Source of the DNA: Dendrobium chrysotoxum
Taxonomy: Eukaryota > Streptophyta > Magnoliopsida > Asparagales > Orchidaceae
Direction: 5' to 3'
Length of the DNA: 64,000 nucleotides
Assembly: GCA_019925795.1 (NCBI GenBank)
Contig: CM034312.1
Location: forward strand, 20,673,914 to 20,737,913
Position numbers and translations under genes: made by a program. The notes below the pieces were generated by a model. It was not told the DNA's origin and made no database searches. It worked only from the letters and a program-made list of their open reading frames with translations. Shown here piece after piece: positions 10,370 to 21,940 of this stretch (the first letter of the stretch is position 1; each line of letters starts with the position of its first letter).

Positions 10370-11060
10370 TGTTAGTTGGAGGGAGTCTGAAGATGGTCGG
10401 AAGTCAAACGTCGGGAAGAAGTTCAGCATCAGGTAGAAGTCCGACGAGGGTCCGACGATGGGTAAAAGTCCGGTGTCGGGTAGAAGTACGGTGTCGGGCA
10501 GAAGTCCGACGAAAATCCCAGGCAAAATTCCAACGAAAGTCCGGCGACAGGCAAAGACCCAGCAACGGGAAGAAGCTCGTCGTCGGGTAGAAGTCCGACG
10601 AAAGTCCCTTGACGAGCATAAGTACAACGTCGGGTAGAGATTCGGTGTCGGGTAGAAGCCCGACAAACATCCGACGAAGTCCCACGACGGGTAGAATTTT
10701 GGTGTCGGGTAAAAGCCTGACAAACATCCGACGACGTCCCACGACGGGTAGAATTTTGGTGTCGGGTAGAAGCCTGATAAACATCCGACGACGGGCAGAA
10801 GTCCGACGTCGGGAAGAAGTACGGCGTCGGGTAGAACTCTGACGAAAATCGATCAGCGGGCAGAAGTTCCATGACGGGCAAAAATCCAACAATGGGAGGA
10901 AGCTCGACTTCGGGCAGAAGTCAGATGAAAGTCCCGGGAAGAAGTCCAGCAACGGAAGGAAGCTCGGTGTCGGGTAAAAGTCCGACGGAAGTCCTAAAAC
11001 GGGCAGAACTTCAACAACGGGAGGAAGCTCAGCATCGAATAGAAATTCGATGCTATTTTA
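10370..11060. repeat. GC-rich ~30-bp degenerate tandem array inside the retrotransposon
   Basis: About 690 bp of words such as GGGTAGAAGTCCGACG, GACGGGCAGAAGTCC and AACATCCGACGACG. The unit resembles the LTR array at 8510-8740. It opens long low-complexity frames on both strands (up to 182 codons). Their composition simply mirrors the repeat, so they are not called as genes. Confidence 0.85.
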
Positions 11061-11694
11061 ACGGAAGTTTTTCGATGATGAACGATCGGGTGGAAGTCTG
11101 TTAGCAGTCAACGACCAAGTGGGGAGTAGAAGGAGAGAGTTCAAGGGTGCTGCTATCAGTAGTTGAACGAGAAGCCGATGATGGTTCACGATCGAGCAAG
11201 AATCCGATGATGGTTGAGATGAAGTAGAGGACCGCCGACAGATATCCGACAAAGGGCCGATGATGGCGGGTGTCCAGTGGGATTGTGTTAAGGCAATATT
11301 CATCCATACTGAAGTGTGCCAACATCAGATATTAATGAATCAAGGGGCCGAAGTAGTGTGACATGCCAACATTCTGGCAATACACTAACACTATCAACTG
11401 AGTGGAGGTCTGATGATGATCCAGTTATGTCCTTTCTTTGAAGGAGCAGTTGTAGGAGATGCTTACGTGCAGTAAGGGAGAAATCACTTAAATCCACCAA
11501 GGATATTTGACTGTGTTAAAGTTGCTTGTTGCTTGATGATACTAGCTTGTATAAATGTCACCAGTGTACCTTTTATTTTTAAATTCTTGCAAAGGTGAAC
11601 TAGATGTACAATCTTTCGTAATATAACTTCAATAATATTTATATGAAGTTGAAAACTTGCTTTTGCATCTTTGAAACATGAGTTGATATATTGT

Positions 11695-12095
11695 GTAACA
11701 TGCTCTTTCGAAGATTTTTTGCCCGCCAAGAATCTCTGTGGAAGATGTCCAGAGAATCCATCAAGAATATATGACATATCCGAGGTTGTATGTCAGAGCC
11801 TTTGCTCGACGACGTTAACCTGTATGGAGGAGGTCGGGAAAATCCACCAAGGATGTGAGACCTTTTCGAGGTTGTATGTCGTAGCCTTTGCTCGACGACG
11901 TTAACCTGTATGGAAGAGGTCAAGAGAATCCACCAAGGATGTGAGACCTATCCGAGGTTGTATGTCAGAGTCCTGCTCGATGACGTTAACCTGTATGGAA
12001 GAGGTCAAGAGAATCCACCAAGGATGTGAGACCTATCCGAGGTTGTATGTCGGAGCCTTTGCTCGACGATGTTAACCTGTGTGGAAGAGGTCAGA
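11695..12095. repeat. 86-bp tandem repeat, about 4.5 copies
   Basis: Units start CGAGGTTGTATGTC at 11781, 11867, 11953 and 12038, giving periods of 86, 86 and 85. Each includes TTGCTCGAC, GTTAACCTGT and AATCCACCAAGGATGTGAGA. A more diverged partial copy precedes them from about 11695. Confidence 0.9.
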
Positions 12096-12454
12096 TCGAA
12101 TCCCCCTGGGATTGATCATCCAGTGATTGAGACATAATAAAGATTGTGTATTTCTCGAATCAAGGATAAAGAGACTATATTTGTCAGTAGTTTTTCATTG
12201 TCATTTATATTCTTTTTAAAGAAAGAGACAATATCAGAACTTGACGAACAACACATTATATTACTATAAGACAATACAATAGATCTCTAGTGTGACTTAG
12301 GGATATACAAGTTACACTGTAATCAATATATAAGTATACGTACAAGGACAACATAATGTTTAACTTTGAAGAAAATATTAGGGATATCAAAGTGACACCC
12401 TATTTAACACGATGAGATAAGACAAGTAGTATTACTAATACAACTACACAAAGT

Positions 12455-13994
12455 GTGTGGTCATTCAATCTCGTCAACCATTTGAATATTATTCAACTGT
12501 TGTCTTTGTTGTTGTTGATTTTGCCCCCCAGTTGGACCAGCTTCATCCCGAGCAGGTGGATTTTGGATGAATTATCGGAGATATCCTTGTCGGATCAACC
12601 TCTCGATCTCATCCTTGAGTTGCTTGCAGGCTTCGATAGTGTGTTCACAACTACGGTGAAAATAACAATATTGCTCCTGGTTTCAAAGAATTAGGCTTCA
12701 AAGAATTAGGCCACTTGATATTTTCTTTATCTCGAATGGCCATTAGTATGTTGGTTCGAGTTGCATTGAGAGGCGTATACTCTTTTTCATGTCGGAACTC
12801 GCGTGGTGGTACTGGGGGTTTAGGAGAGAAGTTTTTCTTTCGTTGTGAGAAAGAGCCCTCTATTATAGGGGCATTTTTGCGCTTTCCAGGAGTTTGCTCA
12901 AATTGCTTCCTGTGGGTATTAATAGCTTCATCTGCTGATATTTATGCTTCCACACGATGGATCAGATTGGCATATGTCGCGCATAAGTGCAGAAAAGAAG
13001 GGGCCAGGACGAAGACCTCCAAGAACTCCTGGATTCTGTCGTGCCTCGGTGGAAAACCGCTGAAAATACTCCTTTAACGATTCTCCCTCATTTTGATGAC
13101 ATTTTGATGAATCCCGGAGAGGTGGGAAGAATCCTTAGCAATTCTTCGATTGGCTACAAACTGTTCAACAAAGGCTTTGGACAATTTGACGAATGAATGG
13201 ATCATTCCGGATGGAAGAGAATAGAACCATGTTCGTGCCTGTCCTTTGAGTGTAGCAGGAAAAACCTGGCAGAGGAGTGCATCAGATGCTCGCTGGATAT
13301 ACATGATAGTTCGGTAATGATCGATGTGCTTGTACGGGTCAGATGTCCCGTCGTAGGAATCGATGCTTGGTAGTTTAAATCCTGCTGAAATAGGGTGTTG
13401 AAGAATAGCTTCTGTCAGGGGTGACGACTCCTGCAAGTCCCACTGATGAAGGGGTTGTCTTATACCTCCTACAGGGAACTCTTCTCGAACCAATCGTCGT
13501 AGTTCGTGGCGAAGGGCATTGCGAGGGAGCTCAGCAACGTGTGGTCGGGCTAACTCTTCGGGGAGGTCCAAAGGAATACGAGGTTGCCGACCTGTGTGCG
13601 GAGGATGGGTAGAACTTGCTGTATCAACCGGTTCGTTATCTTGATGTGACTGCGAACGCCTCCTGGGTGGAGGAAGAGGAATCTCAGCTTGAAGATGTTC
13701 AATTTGAATAGCTTCAATACGTGGCGAATCTCGAGGGAGAAGAACCTCCTCCTGAGGTGCTAGGGTCGATTGTCGAGTCTCTCGCAGGAGTTGTAGGATC
13801 TCGTTTTGAGATTCTTCCATCTTTCGGATTCGCTCCTCCAAAGAAGGCCATGAGGTTCCTTCTCCAGCAATGTGTTGCCCCCCAGGAAAAAAGGAGGCAG
13901 AAACTTGATGTCCATGATTTATAGACTGGTTTCTGGATTGATGAGAGTGGGAGCAGGAGGTTCCTATGAGGCGATTGCTACGCCTATTGGCCAT
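12455..13994 (-). pseudogene. Retrotransposon gag (Ty3 Tat-like), frameshifted
   Basis: The main frame runs from ATG at 13994 to 13074 (306 codons), only 52 bases from the LTR. It holds an N-terminal Ser/Arg-rich stretch and a heptad-like region (LEERIRKMEESQNEILQLLR, about residues 51-70). The gag core follows, with QVFPATLKGQARTWFYSLPS (about residues 240-260). The frame then shifts; continuing sequence to about 12930 encodes KEYFQRFSTEA-like text. After further breaks, 12680-12455 encodes CYFHRSCEHTIEACKQLKDE, a Cys-His knuckle typical of Tat-lineage gags. Gag would form the particle that packages element RNA. The breaks suggest it now borrows gag too, or uses only the first frame. Confidence 0.8.
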
Positions 13995-14024
13995 GAAAAT
14001 AATATTTAGGAGTGTGGGATAGTT

Positions 14025-14042
14025 TTCCCACAGACGGCGCCA
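14025..14042 (-). promoter_or_regulatory. Primer-binding site
   Basis: TGGCGCCGTCTGTGGGAA on the minus strand, 3 bases inside the 5' LTR. It starts with TGG, as tRNA 3' CCA pairing requires. This GC-rich form is of the type found in Tat/Athila-like Ty3 elements; the exact tRNA was not determined. Confidence 0.6.
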
Positions 14043-14045
14043 AAC

Positions 14046-15106
14046 TGTTGCGGACTCAAATATACGCGTCGATAGAGTTTAAATTTCCGTCTCAGCGTTG
14101 TACGTATATCCAGCACACAAACAGAAGAATGAAAGAACACCAGGATTTTTACATGGAAAGCCCTGAAAAAGGGAAAAACCACGGGGCCACGCCCAGTTGA
14201 AAAAGTTCCACTAGTGTTGTATGAAATACACGAGGCTGATTCGTCCGTTAAATTCAGGACGATCAAATTACAATGAGTATCAGTTAAGCAGAGTTCCGAC
14301 GTCACTCGGGTGTCCGGCAGAATTCCGGCGTCACTTGGAAAGAATTCCGGCGTCACTCGGGCGTCGGGTAGAATTCCGGCGTCGGGCAGAATTCCGACGT
14401 TGCTCCGGCGTCGGGCAGAGCTCCGGCATCTCTCGGGCGCCTGGTGGTGCTCTGGCAATGCTCCTGTGGTGTTCCGGCGGAGTTCCGGCAAAGTTCCGGC
14501 GGTGTTCCGGTGGTGGTCGTGGAGGAGCTGTTCCCTCCTAGACTTCTCTTCTCTTCTTCTTCTCTTCTTCTTCTCTTCTTCTCTTCTTGGCTTCTTGGCT
14601 TCTTGGCTTGGGTCCCCTCTTAAGAGAAATGAGGGGCTATTTATAGTTTTTCTGGAGTGGCATAGCCCGTAAATAGATGAGGGATCAAGGGCAAATAAGG
14701 AGTGATGCGGATGAACGGCTGATATTGAATCCCTTGATCATGAACCGTTTATTGAGCATCTTAAGGTCTTAATGGTATCAGAATTCTGCGATCTTGGGCT
14801 CGTTGGATTCGTCTCGTCGAGCCGCTCTATTCGACTATAAGCTCGTCAAAATCGAAGACCGTTTGGTAACTCAAATTTCTGTTCGAGGTTTCCAACAGCA
14901 CTTCGGGTACTTGATTTGGATTCATTTGGGCTCGGATTGAGTCGAATTTGGTGTCGTTGGGTTCGTATTTCCGAGACGCTCAGTTCGACTATAAGCTTGC
15001 TGAAATCGGAGTTTAAATGATCTCCGAATTAATTTTTGAAGTTTCTAATTTGTGTTTTTGCTTCGAGATTCGTGCCCAATCAAGATAATTTTTCGATGAC
15101 ATATCA
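14046..15106 (-). repeat. 5' LTR of the gag-only retrotransposon
   Basis: 1061 bp, collinear with 8272-9321, with the same array (14287-14515), CT-rich tract, TATA box (14645-14638) and TG...CA ends. The ACTAT duplication follows at 15107. Confidence 0.9.
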
Positions 15107-15111
15107 ACTAT

Positions 15112-16280
15112 AAATAAAGAAATAACAAACAATTAATTATTTAAAATTTTATACTAACATCAAAAACTTATTAAACAGATATCATGCTATACTTCTACAA
15201 TATAAGCTTCTGATTGATTACAGTGTTATGAACATTTCAATTATCAAATTGGTCAAGTTAGAGCATTTGCAATGCTAGCAGGACCTTTTGGTAGATCTTC
15301 AATGTTCCAGGTTAAATTGGAGTTATAAAATGTTTTTTGTCATATCAAGTAGGTGATGGTAACCTATAATTTGTAGCTAATGTTGATTGTTTTTATGCTA
15401 GAGCAATATTGGAGAACCCCAAGGACAAGACCATGTTCATCTTATATATGCAAATGTGACATGATGACATCTTTTTAAAGGTTAGTAATCCTAATTGTGA
15501 CATAACTGAAACAGATTCTTAGAAAGTGTCATAGTTGTTGGATCTAATGGAGCATTGAGATTATCGACATTATATTTTAAGTTGTGGAGTATGAGTATGC
15601 CCTAAGAAGAAGACACGTTAGACTTAATTACGGTATGGGTAGAGCTCCCCAAAGACATTTACATTTGTGGATTATTTCATTAAAGGTGTTTTGTAAATTT
15701 TATGATATTTTTAGTTGCCATAGACTTTTTCTATAATGAGTTGGATGTGTTAGTTTGTGGAGCCTCTCGGTAGTATATCTTAAATTGTTGCCTAATTTTT
15801 GCATTAAGAAGAAAGCACTTTGCACAGATTTGGATGCGATTCAATGTGGAGCTCCCAAAAGCAGAAAGACATCCAAATTTGTAGGTTTATTTCATTAAGG
15901 TTATTTTGAGGATTTTATTATATGTTCAGCTATATTAGGTTTTTATTTATGAGACTTAGGAATTGGGGTTGTGATTACCACAATTAAAAAATAATGAAAT
16001 TAGTTGCTGTGGCGAAATGATGTATCCATCTATTGGGTGAACCTGTTTAAAATTCGAGTTTTTGTATGTTGATCTTCTTTACTATTTTCTTTTTTTTTTT
16101 GCTACATATTTAAATTAAGTTTCACTTATTCTCACTAGGATAAGCTAACTACTTAGTACCAATATTATTGACCATCACCATCACATAAAATTGATTATTT
16201 TATCATAAATTTGTCTTATCAGATTTATATTACCATATTCCCAATGCTAAATACAAATTTTAGCTTTCTTACTCACATCA
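15112..16280. other. AT-rich intergenic DNA with a diverged ~217-bp duplication
   Basis: The segment near 15641 (GAGCTCCCCAAAGACAT, then TTTCATTAAAGG and TTTTATGATAT) has a diverged counterpart near 15858 (GAGCTCCCAAAAGC, TTTCATTAAGG, TTTTATTATAT). Nothing else is recognised. Confidence 0.5.
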
Positions 16281-16289
16281 TAGCACAAT

Positions 16290-16975
16290 TTTTTTTCTAA
16301 TTGTGGGGAATTTCAACAGTAGATCTGTGAAATTCCAAAATTTTCTTATAAGAATTTTGACCTAGAATAATACGCAACTTTCACTGCCCATAAATACTGA
16401 CTCAACCAATTCATACCCAGAATAACATCATATGAGGAAATGGGTAATAGAATAAAAACTGGATTTCCACTTTTTATCAGAAATCTCAATACCAAAGAAA
16501 CATAATCTACTAGCTACCACACTATCTCCAGACGGCAAAATAAAAGAAAGAGAAACAAACAGTACAACTGAAGCCAAGTGTAGTGAATCGAAGAAATGCT
16601 TAGAAATAAAGGAATGACTAGCTCTAGAATCGAATAAAATACGACATGGATGTTCAGAAATATAAATCGTACCTATCACAACATCTGGAGCATCTCGGGC
16701 CTCAAGCTGAGTCAAACTATATACAAGTGGCTGACCTAAAGTTGGAGCAACAGAACTACTAGGCTCTCTCTGACCACTACCAGATGGTCTCCTTGCCACT
16801 AAACCAGAACCATCAGCTCTACCAGATGGTCCCTCAGAAAAAGTACGGAGAGGAACTGCCCTCGGTCTCCCTAACGGTCGGACAAAGCTCTCAGATCTGT
16901 ACTCAAAATGTCGGTCAAATCCTGCCTGTGGACACTCTGCTACCCGATGCCCTGTTTGACCGCATCTAAACTACT
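16290..16975 (-). pseudogene. Ty3/gypsy gag zinc knuckle and protease relic
   Basis: Reading right to left, RCGQTGHRVAECP (about 16970-16930) is the end of a gag zinc knuckle whose first Cys position is a stop codon. It is followed by a Ser/Pro-rich linker and the protease-like frame 16799-16428. There the active-site triad appears as FDSRASHSFIS instead of the usual DSGA. Past the stop, PYDVILGMNWLSQY (about 16430-16385) is the conserved end of the protease domain. The Gly to Arg change and the stops show that it is non-functional. Confidence 0.8.
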
Positions 16976-16989
16976 CTGTGATATAAAAT

Positions 16990-17620
16990 TTCAATTTATT
17001 TATTTATTCTGTAATGTTATTTAAATCAGAGAATAATTGCTATGCATTTATTATATTTTCTAGTTCTGTGATTCTCAGTTCAGTGAGTTATTTAAATTGT
17101 ATTTAACTACTTTTAGATATTTGATAAAATATTTGAAATAAAAAAATATTTAAAAATTTAGATTGGTTTGTGTGGCTTGTTGAGCTGTTGAAGCTCACTG
17201 TGATTTTACTTCTGATTTTCAGGATCTGGGAAGGGAAGAGAGATTGTAGACTAGCATTTTAAGATCAGATCTAACGTCATAGGTATTTTGCTATTTTGAT
17301 TTTTGTACAGTCATGGCTAGTTAAAATTTCAATTCTGTAGCTCTTGCCTGTAGCCATGTACTGTAGTGTAAAATTTATTTTGATGAAATGAAAGAAAATT
17401 GGTGGATGAGTTTATTTTTAGTATTAGAATATTTTAGTAGCTCTGTTGTCCGTAGTTTATTTCAATGAATATTGGCAGAAAATCTATAATAATTCTAAAA
17501 CTATATCTTGGGATTTGCCTGTCACAGCTCAATGTGATAGGGCCTGTCCTAATTGGGTTGGGTTTTGACAAGATCTGTCTATGTAAAGCTTGTATAATTT
17601 GGTGTGTTTATAACGCAGGT
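16990..17620 (+). mobile_element. Possible gypsy LTR segment
   Basis: Non-coding sequence resembling the later part of chromovirus-type LTRs: GTTGAGCTGTTGAAGCTCAC, a TTTTCAGGATCTGGGAAG element and a terminal stretch with CTTGGGATTTGCCTGTCAC. Ends and partner LTR were not found, so this is tentative. Confidence 0.35.
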
Positions 17621-17842
17621 AAAGTTCAACAATCTTTCAGAAAATTATCTTGTTCGCTTCAAACTCTATTATGTCTTGAATCAGAAAAAAATTCAATCCA
17701 ATTATTTCCTGAAGTTTTTTTGTGAACCTATAGATATGCTCTACTAATGTATAAAAAAGTCTCAACCATTCAATACATTTTAGTCGGTTGGGGTTGAATT
17801 TTTTAGTTTTAACTGTAAGTCACCACTCAATTTTTCCTTAGT

Positions 17843-17853
17843 TGTGTGTATGT

Positions 17854-17890
<37 letters not shown>
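17843..17890 (+). repeat. (TG)n microsatellite
   Basis: About 48 bases of TG/TATG repeat. Confidence 0.9.
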
Positions 17891-18183
17891 ATCCAAAAAA
17901 ATTGAAGTAGTTGAGTCTTTATGCGTGCCACGATCATATCATTGAGAATTTAAAGCTATTTTGAATGGTTGCTCCTATTAGTAAAAATAGTTTTACAACT
18001 ATTATCAGAAATTTTTTTTTTAGATATTGGTATCATAAATTTTTTTCTTAAAAAATCAAATCATTTTCTTACAATTACAACACTCGAGTCTTTTAGTTGT
18101 TTAAAGTTGATTCTCACAATAAAAACTTATTGAGGAATTGCATAAATCTTGAACCTTATTATTGAGGTCCTTACTTTTACATT

Positions 18184-18199
18184 TGACATCTTACTGATC
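18184..18199. repeat. 16-bp target-site duplication, left copy
   Basis: TGACATCTTACTGATC, repeated exactly at 20181-20196 directly after the poly-A of the LINE. Confidence 0.85.
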
Positions 18200-20180
18200 A
18201 CTCAACATGTGATTACTATTCATACTCGCGATGGTTAGGGTTCTCTTGTTGCTCCGCCTCCCTTTCTTGCTTGCGAATGTTCGGTAATCTCCTTCCTCTT
18301 TCCATAAATCTTGGTTTCTTCTGTGATTTTCAGTTGGATGGCTGTTAATCGTGTGTGTGACCCTAGTTTTTTGGAGGGGAAGTTTAAATCTCGCTCGTTC
18401 CGGGACGCCTTATCTGGGGATTCTCTTCCTTCAGATTTTCCCGATCTTAAAATAACTTCTTGCCATGGTTTACCTTCCTTGTGGATTTCGGATGAAGAAA
18501 TGAGGTCTTTAGCTGTTCCTTTTGAGTTCGTGCTGGTGGGGAAATTTCCTAGCCGAAGGCCATCACTAGATGCCATCAAAATTTTTTTTCTTTCAATTGA
18601 AGCTATGCGGTGATTTTTCTGCCACTTTACTGAATCCCAAGAACATTTTGATAAAATTTTTGAATGATCTTGATTATTATTGTGTTTTTTCGCATCGTTC
18701 TTACTTCGTATGAAACTGTTTCATGAAGTTGGTTAAATGGACTCCTCTCTTAGACATTGACATTGATTCTCCTACTATAACCATTTGGGCATCTTTTCTC
18801 AATCTTCATCCACACCTATTTACTCCCTGTATTTTACATGGCCTTGGATCCTTGTATGGTCGTCCATTGCGGACGGATAATGCTACATCCAATGACTTGA
18901 GGCCTTCTGTTGCTTGTGTGCTTGTGGAATTAGATGTCATTAAACGCTATTCTGACCAAGTTTGGCTTGGCTCAGAATCTATGGGGTTCATTCAGCGTGT
19001 TGAATTGGAGGAATTTTCTACCTATTGTGCTCACTGTAAGGTTCTGAGACATTCTAAAGTCGAATGTCAAATTTTAAATCCTTCTTTAGCTAAAATTATT
19101 TTTCCTAATGTGGTGGGTTTAGATTTGGATGGGGGTGATAAAAGTGTCGCTAATGTGGTCCCTTTTGCTTCGGATGAGAACCCCCTGGTTAATGTTGTTT
19201 CACATGAGAAGGATTTACACCAGCTGTCAGGTGAACTTGTAGCTCAAGTTGATCCTGGCATCGAAATCTTTTTTGGCTGGAAACAATTCGTTGGTACCCG
19301 ACTTGGTCGGGGCAATAGTTGCTGAATATCTTCCACATGACTGTAAGGTGTCTCATGATGCTGTGGCTATTGACCCTTCTTTGAATGACTTTAATGTGTC
19401 ACAAGGTGCTTTTGGTAATGAGTTAATGAATGTGGGGAATAATGAACCTTGTGTTGTTAATGTGGGGGTGGTGAATACCGATTCTAGTGAGTTATATCCT
19501 TCGGTTGCTTCTTCTGTGACGCCTAAAAATTTGGTTGTGTCGGCCTCTTTTGTGGGTTTGGGAGTGAATGATCAGCGTGTTGATGTTCCAGTTGCCTTAC
19601 TATCTACTAATGCTTTGTATGCCCGTGTGGGTGTTCGTTCTAGGGAAGATGTTAAGGCGCAAATTGATTGGCTTGAATGCTCTTCATCTTCTCCTTCTGA
19701 AGGTGATGAAGTGGAAATGATTGAACAGGATGGTGGTATGTGTGACACTTTTGTTCGGGTGGGTAATCGAAGAAAAAGGAAATCCAAGAAATAGCCTTTT
19801 GTATTTGGTTTGGTGGCTGTTGCTTTGGCATCTTGGTGTGGGTTTTTTTCATGGCTGGTGAGGGTTTCTTCCTTCCCTTTGGTGTGCTTCTCTTTTTCTA
19901 TCTTGTGCATGTTGCTACTGTGGTGCTAATTTTTGGATCTATGGACTTCGGAGTTGGATGGCACTTGCTCTGGATGTGACGGTTGACTGCTGGGCATTTG
20001 GTGTTTTCTTCTGTAACCCTTTCTATTTTTTTTCTATTTGAGTTTATCTTTCTTTTGCTTTCTGTTGCTTTATGTTGCTTTTGTAATTAGATGGATCACG
20101 TGGCTCTTAGGTTTTATCCTATAATTTCTATCTTTTTTAATGTGTAGGCCTCTTTCGTGGGGTTTTATCCAAAAAAAAAA
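18200..20180 (+). mobile_element. ORF1-only L1-type LINE retroposon
   Basis: A 1.98-kb insertion bounded by exact 16-bp direct repeats and ending in ten A residues (20171-20180), the marks of target-primed reverse transcription. It carries an ORF1-like frame but no endonuclease or reverse transcriptase, so it was mobilised by a LINE elsewhere. The 3' region after 19794 is T-rich and non-coding, as in plant L1 tails. Confidence 0.75.
18347..19794 (+). pseudogene. LINE ORF1 / DUF4283 nucleic-acid-binding protein, frameshifted
   Basis: Three overlapping frames together give a plant LINE ORF1. Frame one (to 18613) starts MAVNRVCDPSF and includes PFEFVLVGKFPSRRPSLDA, the opening of the DUF4283 domain. 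Frame two (18723-19325) continues with KLVKWTPLLD, ACVLVELDV and YCAHCKVLRHSKVEC. That last motif is a CCHC zinc knuckle following DUF4283, the usual order. Frame three (to 19794) is an acidic/serine tail ending in a basic RKRKSKK. At least two frameshifts (18613-18723 and about 19260-19325) break it. The family binds the LINE RNA in the transposition particle. A related host gene is less likely given the target duplications. Confidence 0.7.
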
Positions 20181-20196
20181 TGACATCTTACTGATC

Positions 20197-21404
20197 CTGA
20201 CGTGTGACCTATCACCCATGAATAAGTCCATGGTTGCTCACCTTGATGACCTCAGATATACAAAGGAGATGTAGTTCCAATTACAATTACATACTCCTTA
20301 AATTTCTATGAACTTTTGAACATTTAAATTTGATTTATGTTTTATCAACCAAGCGCATTTAAGCTGCAGGTTTATGTATCCGACAATCCAATATTATAAA
20401 ATGAAATGTTTTGTATTTCGGTTAAATTTTTTACCCAAATCTTTTTTTTTCCTACTAGATGAACAGATTTATATACTTTTAATAGATCCAAGTTACTATT
20501 TGATTCTTTGTTTTTATGGAAAATATAACAGTGATGTTCTATTGTAAATCAAGGTTGTGAGCGATTTTGTGAGGAGCCTCATGTTAAAAATATAATCGAG
20601 CCTCTCATTTAATGTTTTTTTGTCACTGTTGTGAGGTCGCTGCTCAGTATTTTTGGTTAGCCTTTATTTAGCATCTGCTATTTTTTCAGTTTATGCCATC
20701 TCTAGCCCAAAATTATTAAATTTATTTCAAATATATATATTTAAAAATGTAAACAAATAATTAGAAATTATGTTAAATTTAATAATTTTAAATGTCATTA
20801 GAATGATCTATTTTAAAAATTGGAAATACATGTATATTAAATTTAATTTCTATTTTAGAAAATATTTTCTCAGACAGTTCATGTGTTGATTGATCAAATT
20901 TATACTTCATTAAAATGATATGATAAAATTACAAAATAGAATAATTAAAAGGTCAGCTAAAGTTTTATATGTCTAAATTAGACTCATTTACACCCTAATA
21001 TTTGGAATATGCTTAGTTGTATGATTTGTTGACATCTCTAAGTTAACATACATTTGAGATAGTTTTTTCACGACTAAATTTTTTATATTTTGAATAACTA
21101 ATTTAGTTTTATTGCATGTGTTATATTGATGTAAAAAAATCAATATATTTGAAACTCTTACATTATACATAAATATGCTTCTTATTGTTGATCCAACTTT
21201 AAAGACTATTTCAAGAATAATAGAAATTTATATTCTTATTGGTTATGTATAAATTATTTATGAATATACAAATATTGTATTTAATATCATTGATATAGCA
21301 TATCATAACTTGATTTTAAATTTTATAATATTATTTCTTATTTCAAAATTTTTTATAGACGTGCACCATGTGCACGTGCATTTATACTAATATAAATAAA
21401 ATCC
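20197..21404. other. AT-rich intergenic DNA, nothing recognised
   Basis: No coding, repeat or element signature strong enough to call. Confidence 0.45.
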
Positions 21405-21760
21405 ACAACATTTATATGCCTTAATGATGTTGAAATTAGATGATTTTTGGCTCGTTGGATTTGTCTCATCTAGACGGTCAATTTGACTACAAATATGTAA
21501 GATTTGGAGATCATTTGATCCTCCAATTAATCCCCGAAATTTTTCTATTGTGTTTCAAATGCTTGATTTAGGCTCATTTTATATCTGATCAGATCACTTT
21601 TGATATTGATAGGTTTGTCTCTAAGAGACGTTCAATATATATATATAATTTTATTGAAATGAAAATTCAGATGATGATAAATTTATTTTAATTTTTTAAA
21701 ATTTAAATATACATTAAAAGTCGTGTACAGTACTTAGTTTTTGATGACATATTAATGGCT
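21405..21760 (-). mobile_element. LTR U3 relic, same family as 8272-15106
   Basis: It aligns with the LTR U3: GCCTTAATGATGTTGAAATT, GGCTCGTTGGATTTGTCTC and a GACTACAAATATG segment, ending GATGACATATTA (the complete LTR ends GATGACATATCA). Internal parts have decayed to AT-rich sequence. Confidence 0.6.
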
Positions 21761-21940
21761 GATTCGTATCAAACTTCAATCTCACGCTTCATCGCGCCCA
21801 AAGATAAGTTTTCTTTCGAGATAATAATTTCACTCGTTTTAATATTACTTTGAATTACGAGTCTGGTAAACCTGTCATTTATCTCTTCCTCGATTTTAAT
21901 TTCTTTGCAGATACGATAAGATTTAGGCTTATATTTAATT

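Larger units (their letters stand above)
8272..15106 (-). mobile_element. Complete gag-only LTR retrotransposon (TR-GAG type, Ty3/Tat-like gag)
   Basis: Two near-identical LTRs (8272-9321 and 14046-15106) are bounded by exact 5-bp ACTAT duplications. Read on the minus strand, the right LTR is the 5' LTR. A primer-binding-site-like TGGCGCCGTCTGTGGGAA (14042-14025) follows, then gag (13994 to about 12455). A polypurine tract (AAAATAGGGGGGCAAC, 9337-9322) abuts the 3' LTR, which starts TGATATGTCA. No protease, reverse transcriptase, RNase H or integrase is present in the 4.7-kb interior. The space after gag holds three unrelated tandem-repeat arrays. The LTRs differ by roughly 2-4% by eye, mostly transitions, so insertion was fairly recent. 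It must rely on enzymes from another element. Confidence 0.9.

Noticed and set aside
10346..11104. Long ORFs on both strands (up to 182 codons) rich in Ser, Arg, Phe and Pro
   Set aside because: They lie wholly in the ~30-bp tandem array. Their peptide repeats mirror the DNA unit, and all frames on both strands are open to a similar extent.
11695..12095. Regularly spaced repeats as a CRISPR-like array
   Set aside because: The 86-bp units are contiguous with no unique spacers, and the DNA is plant nuclear retrotransposon sequence.
17350..17360. CTGTAGTG as the right end of the CACTA element starting at 3293
   Set aside because: Neighbouring bases do not mirror the left terminus and the flanking 3-bp sites differ; the match is chance.
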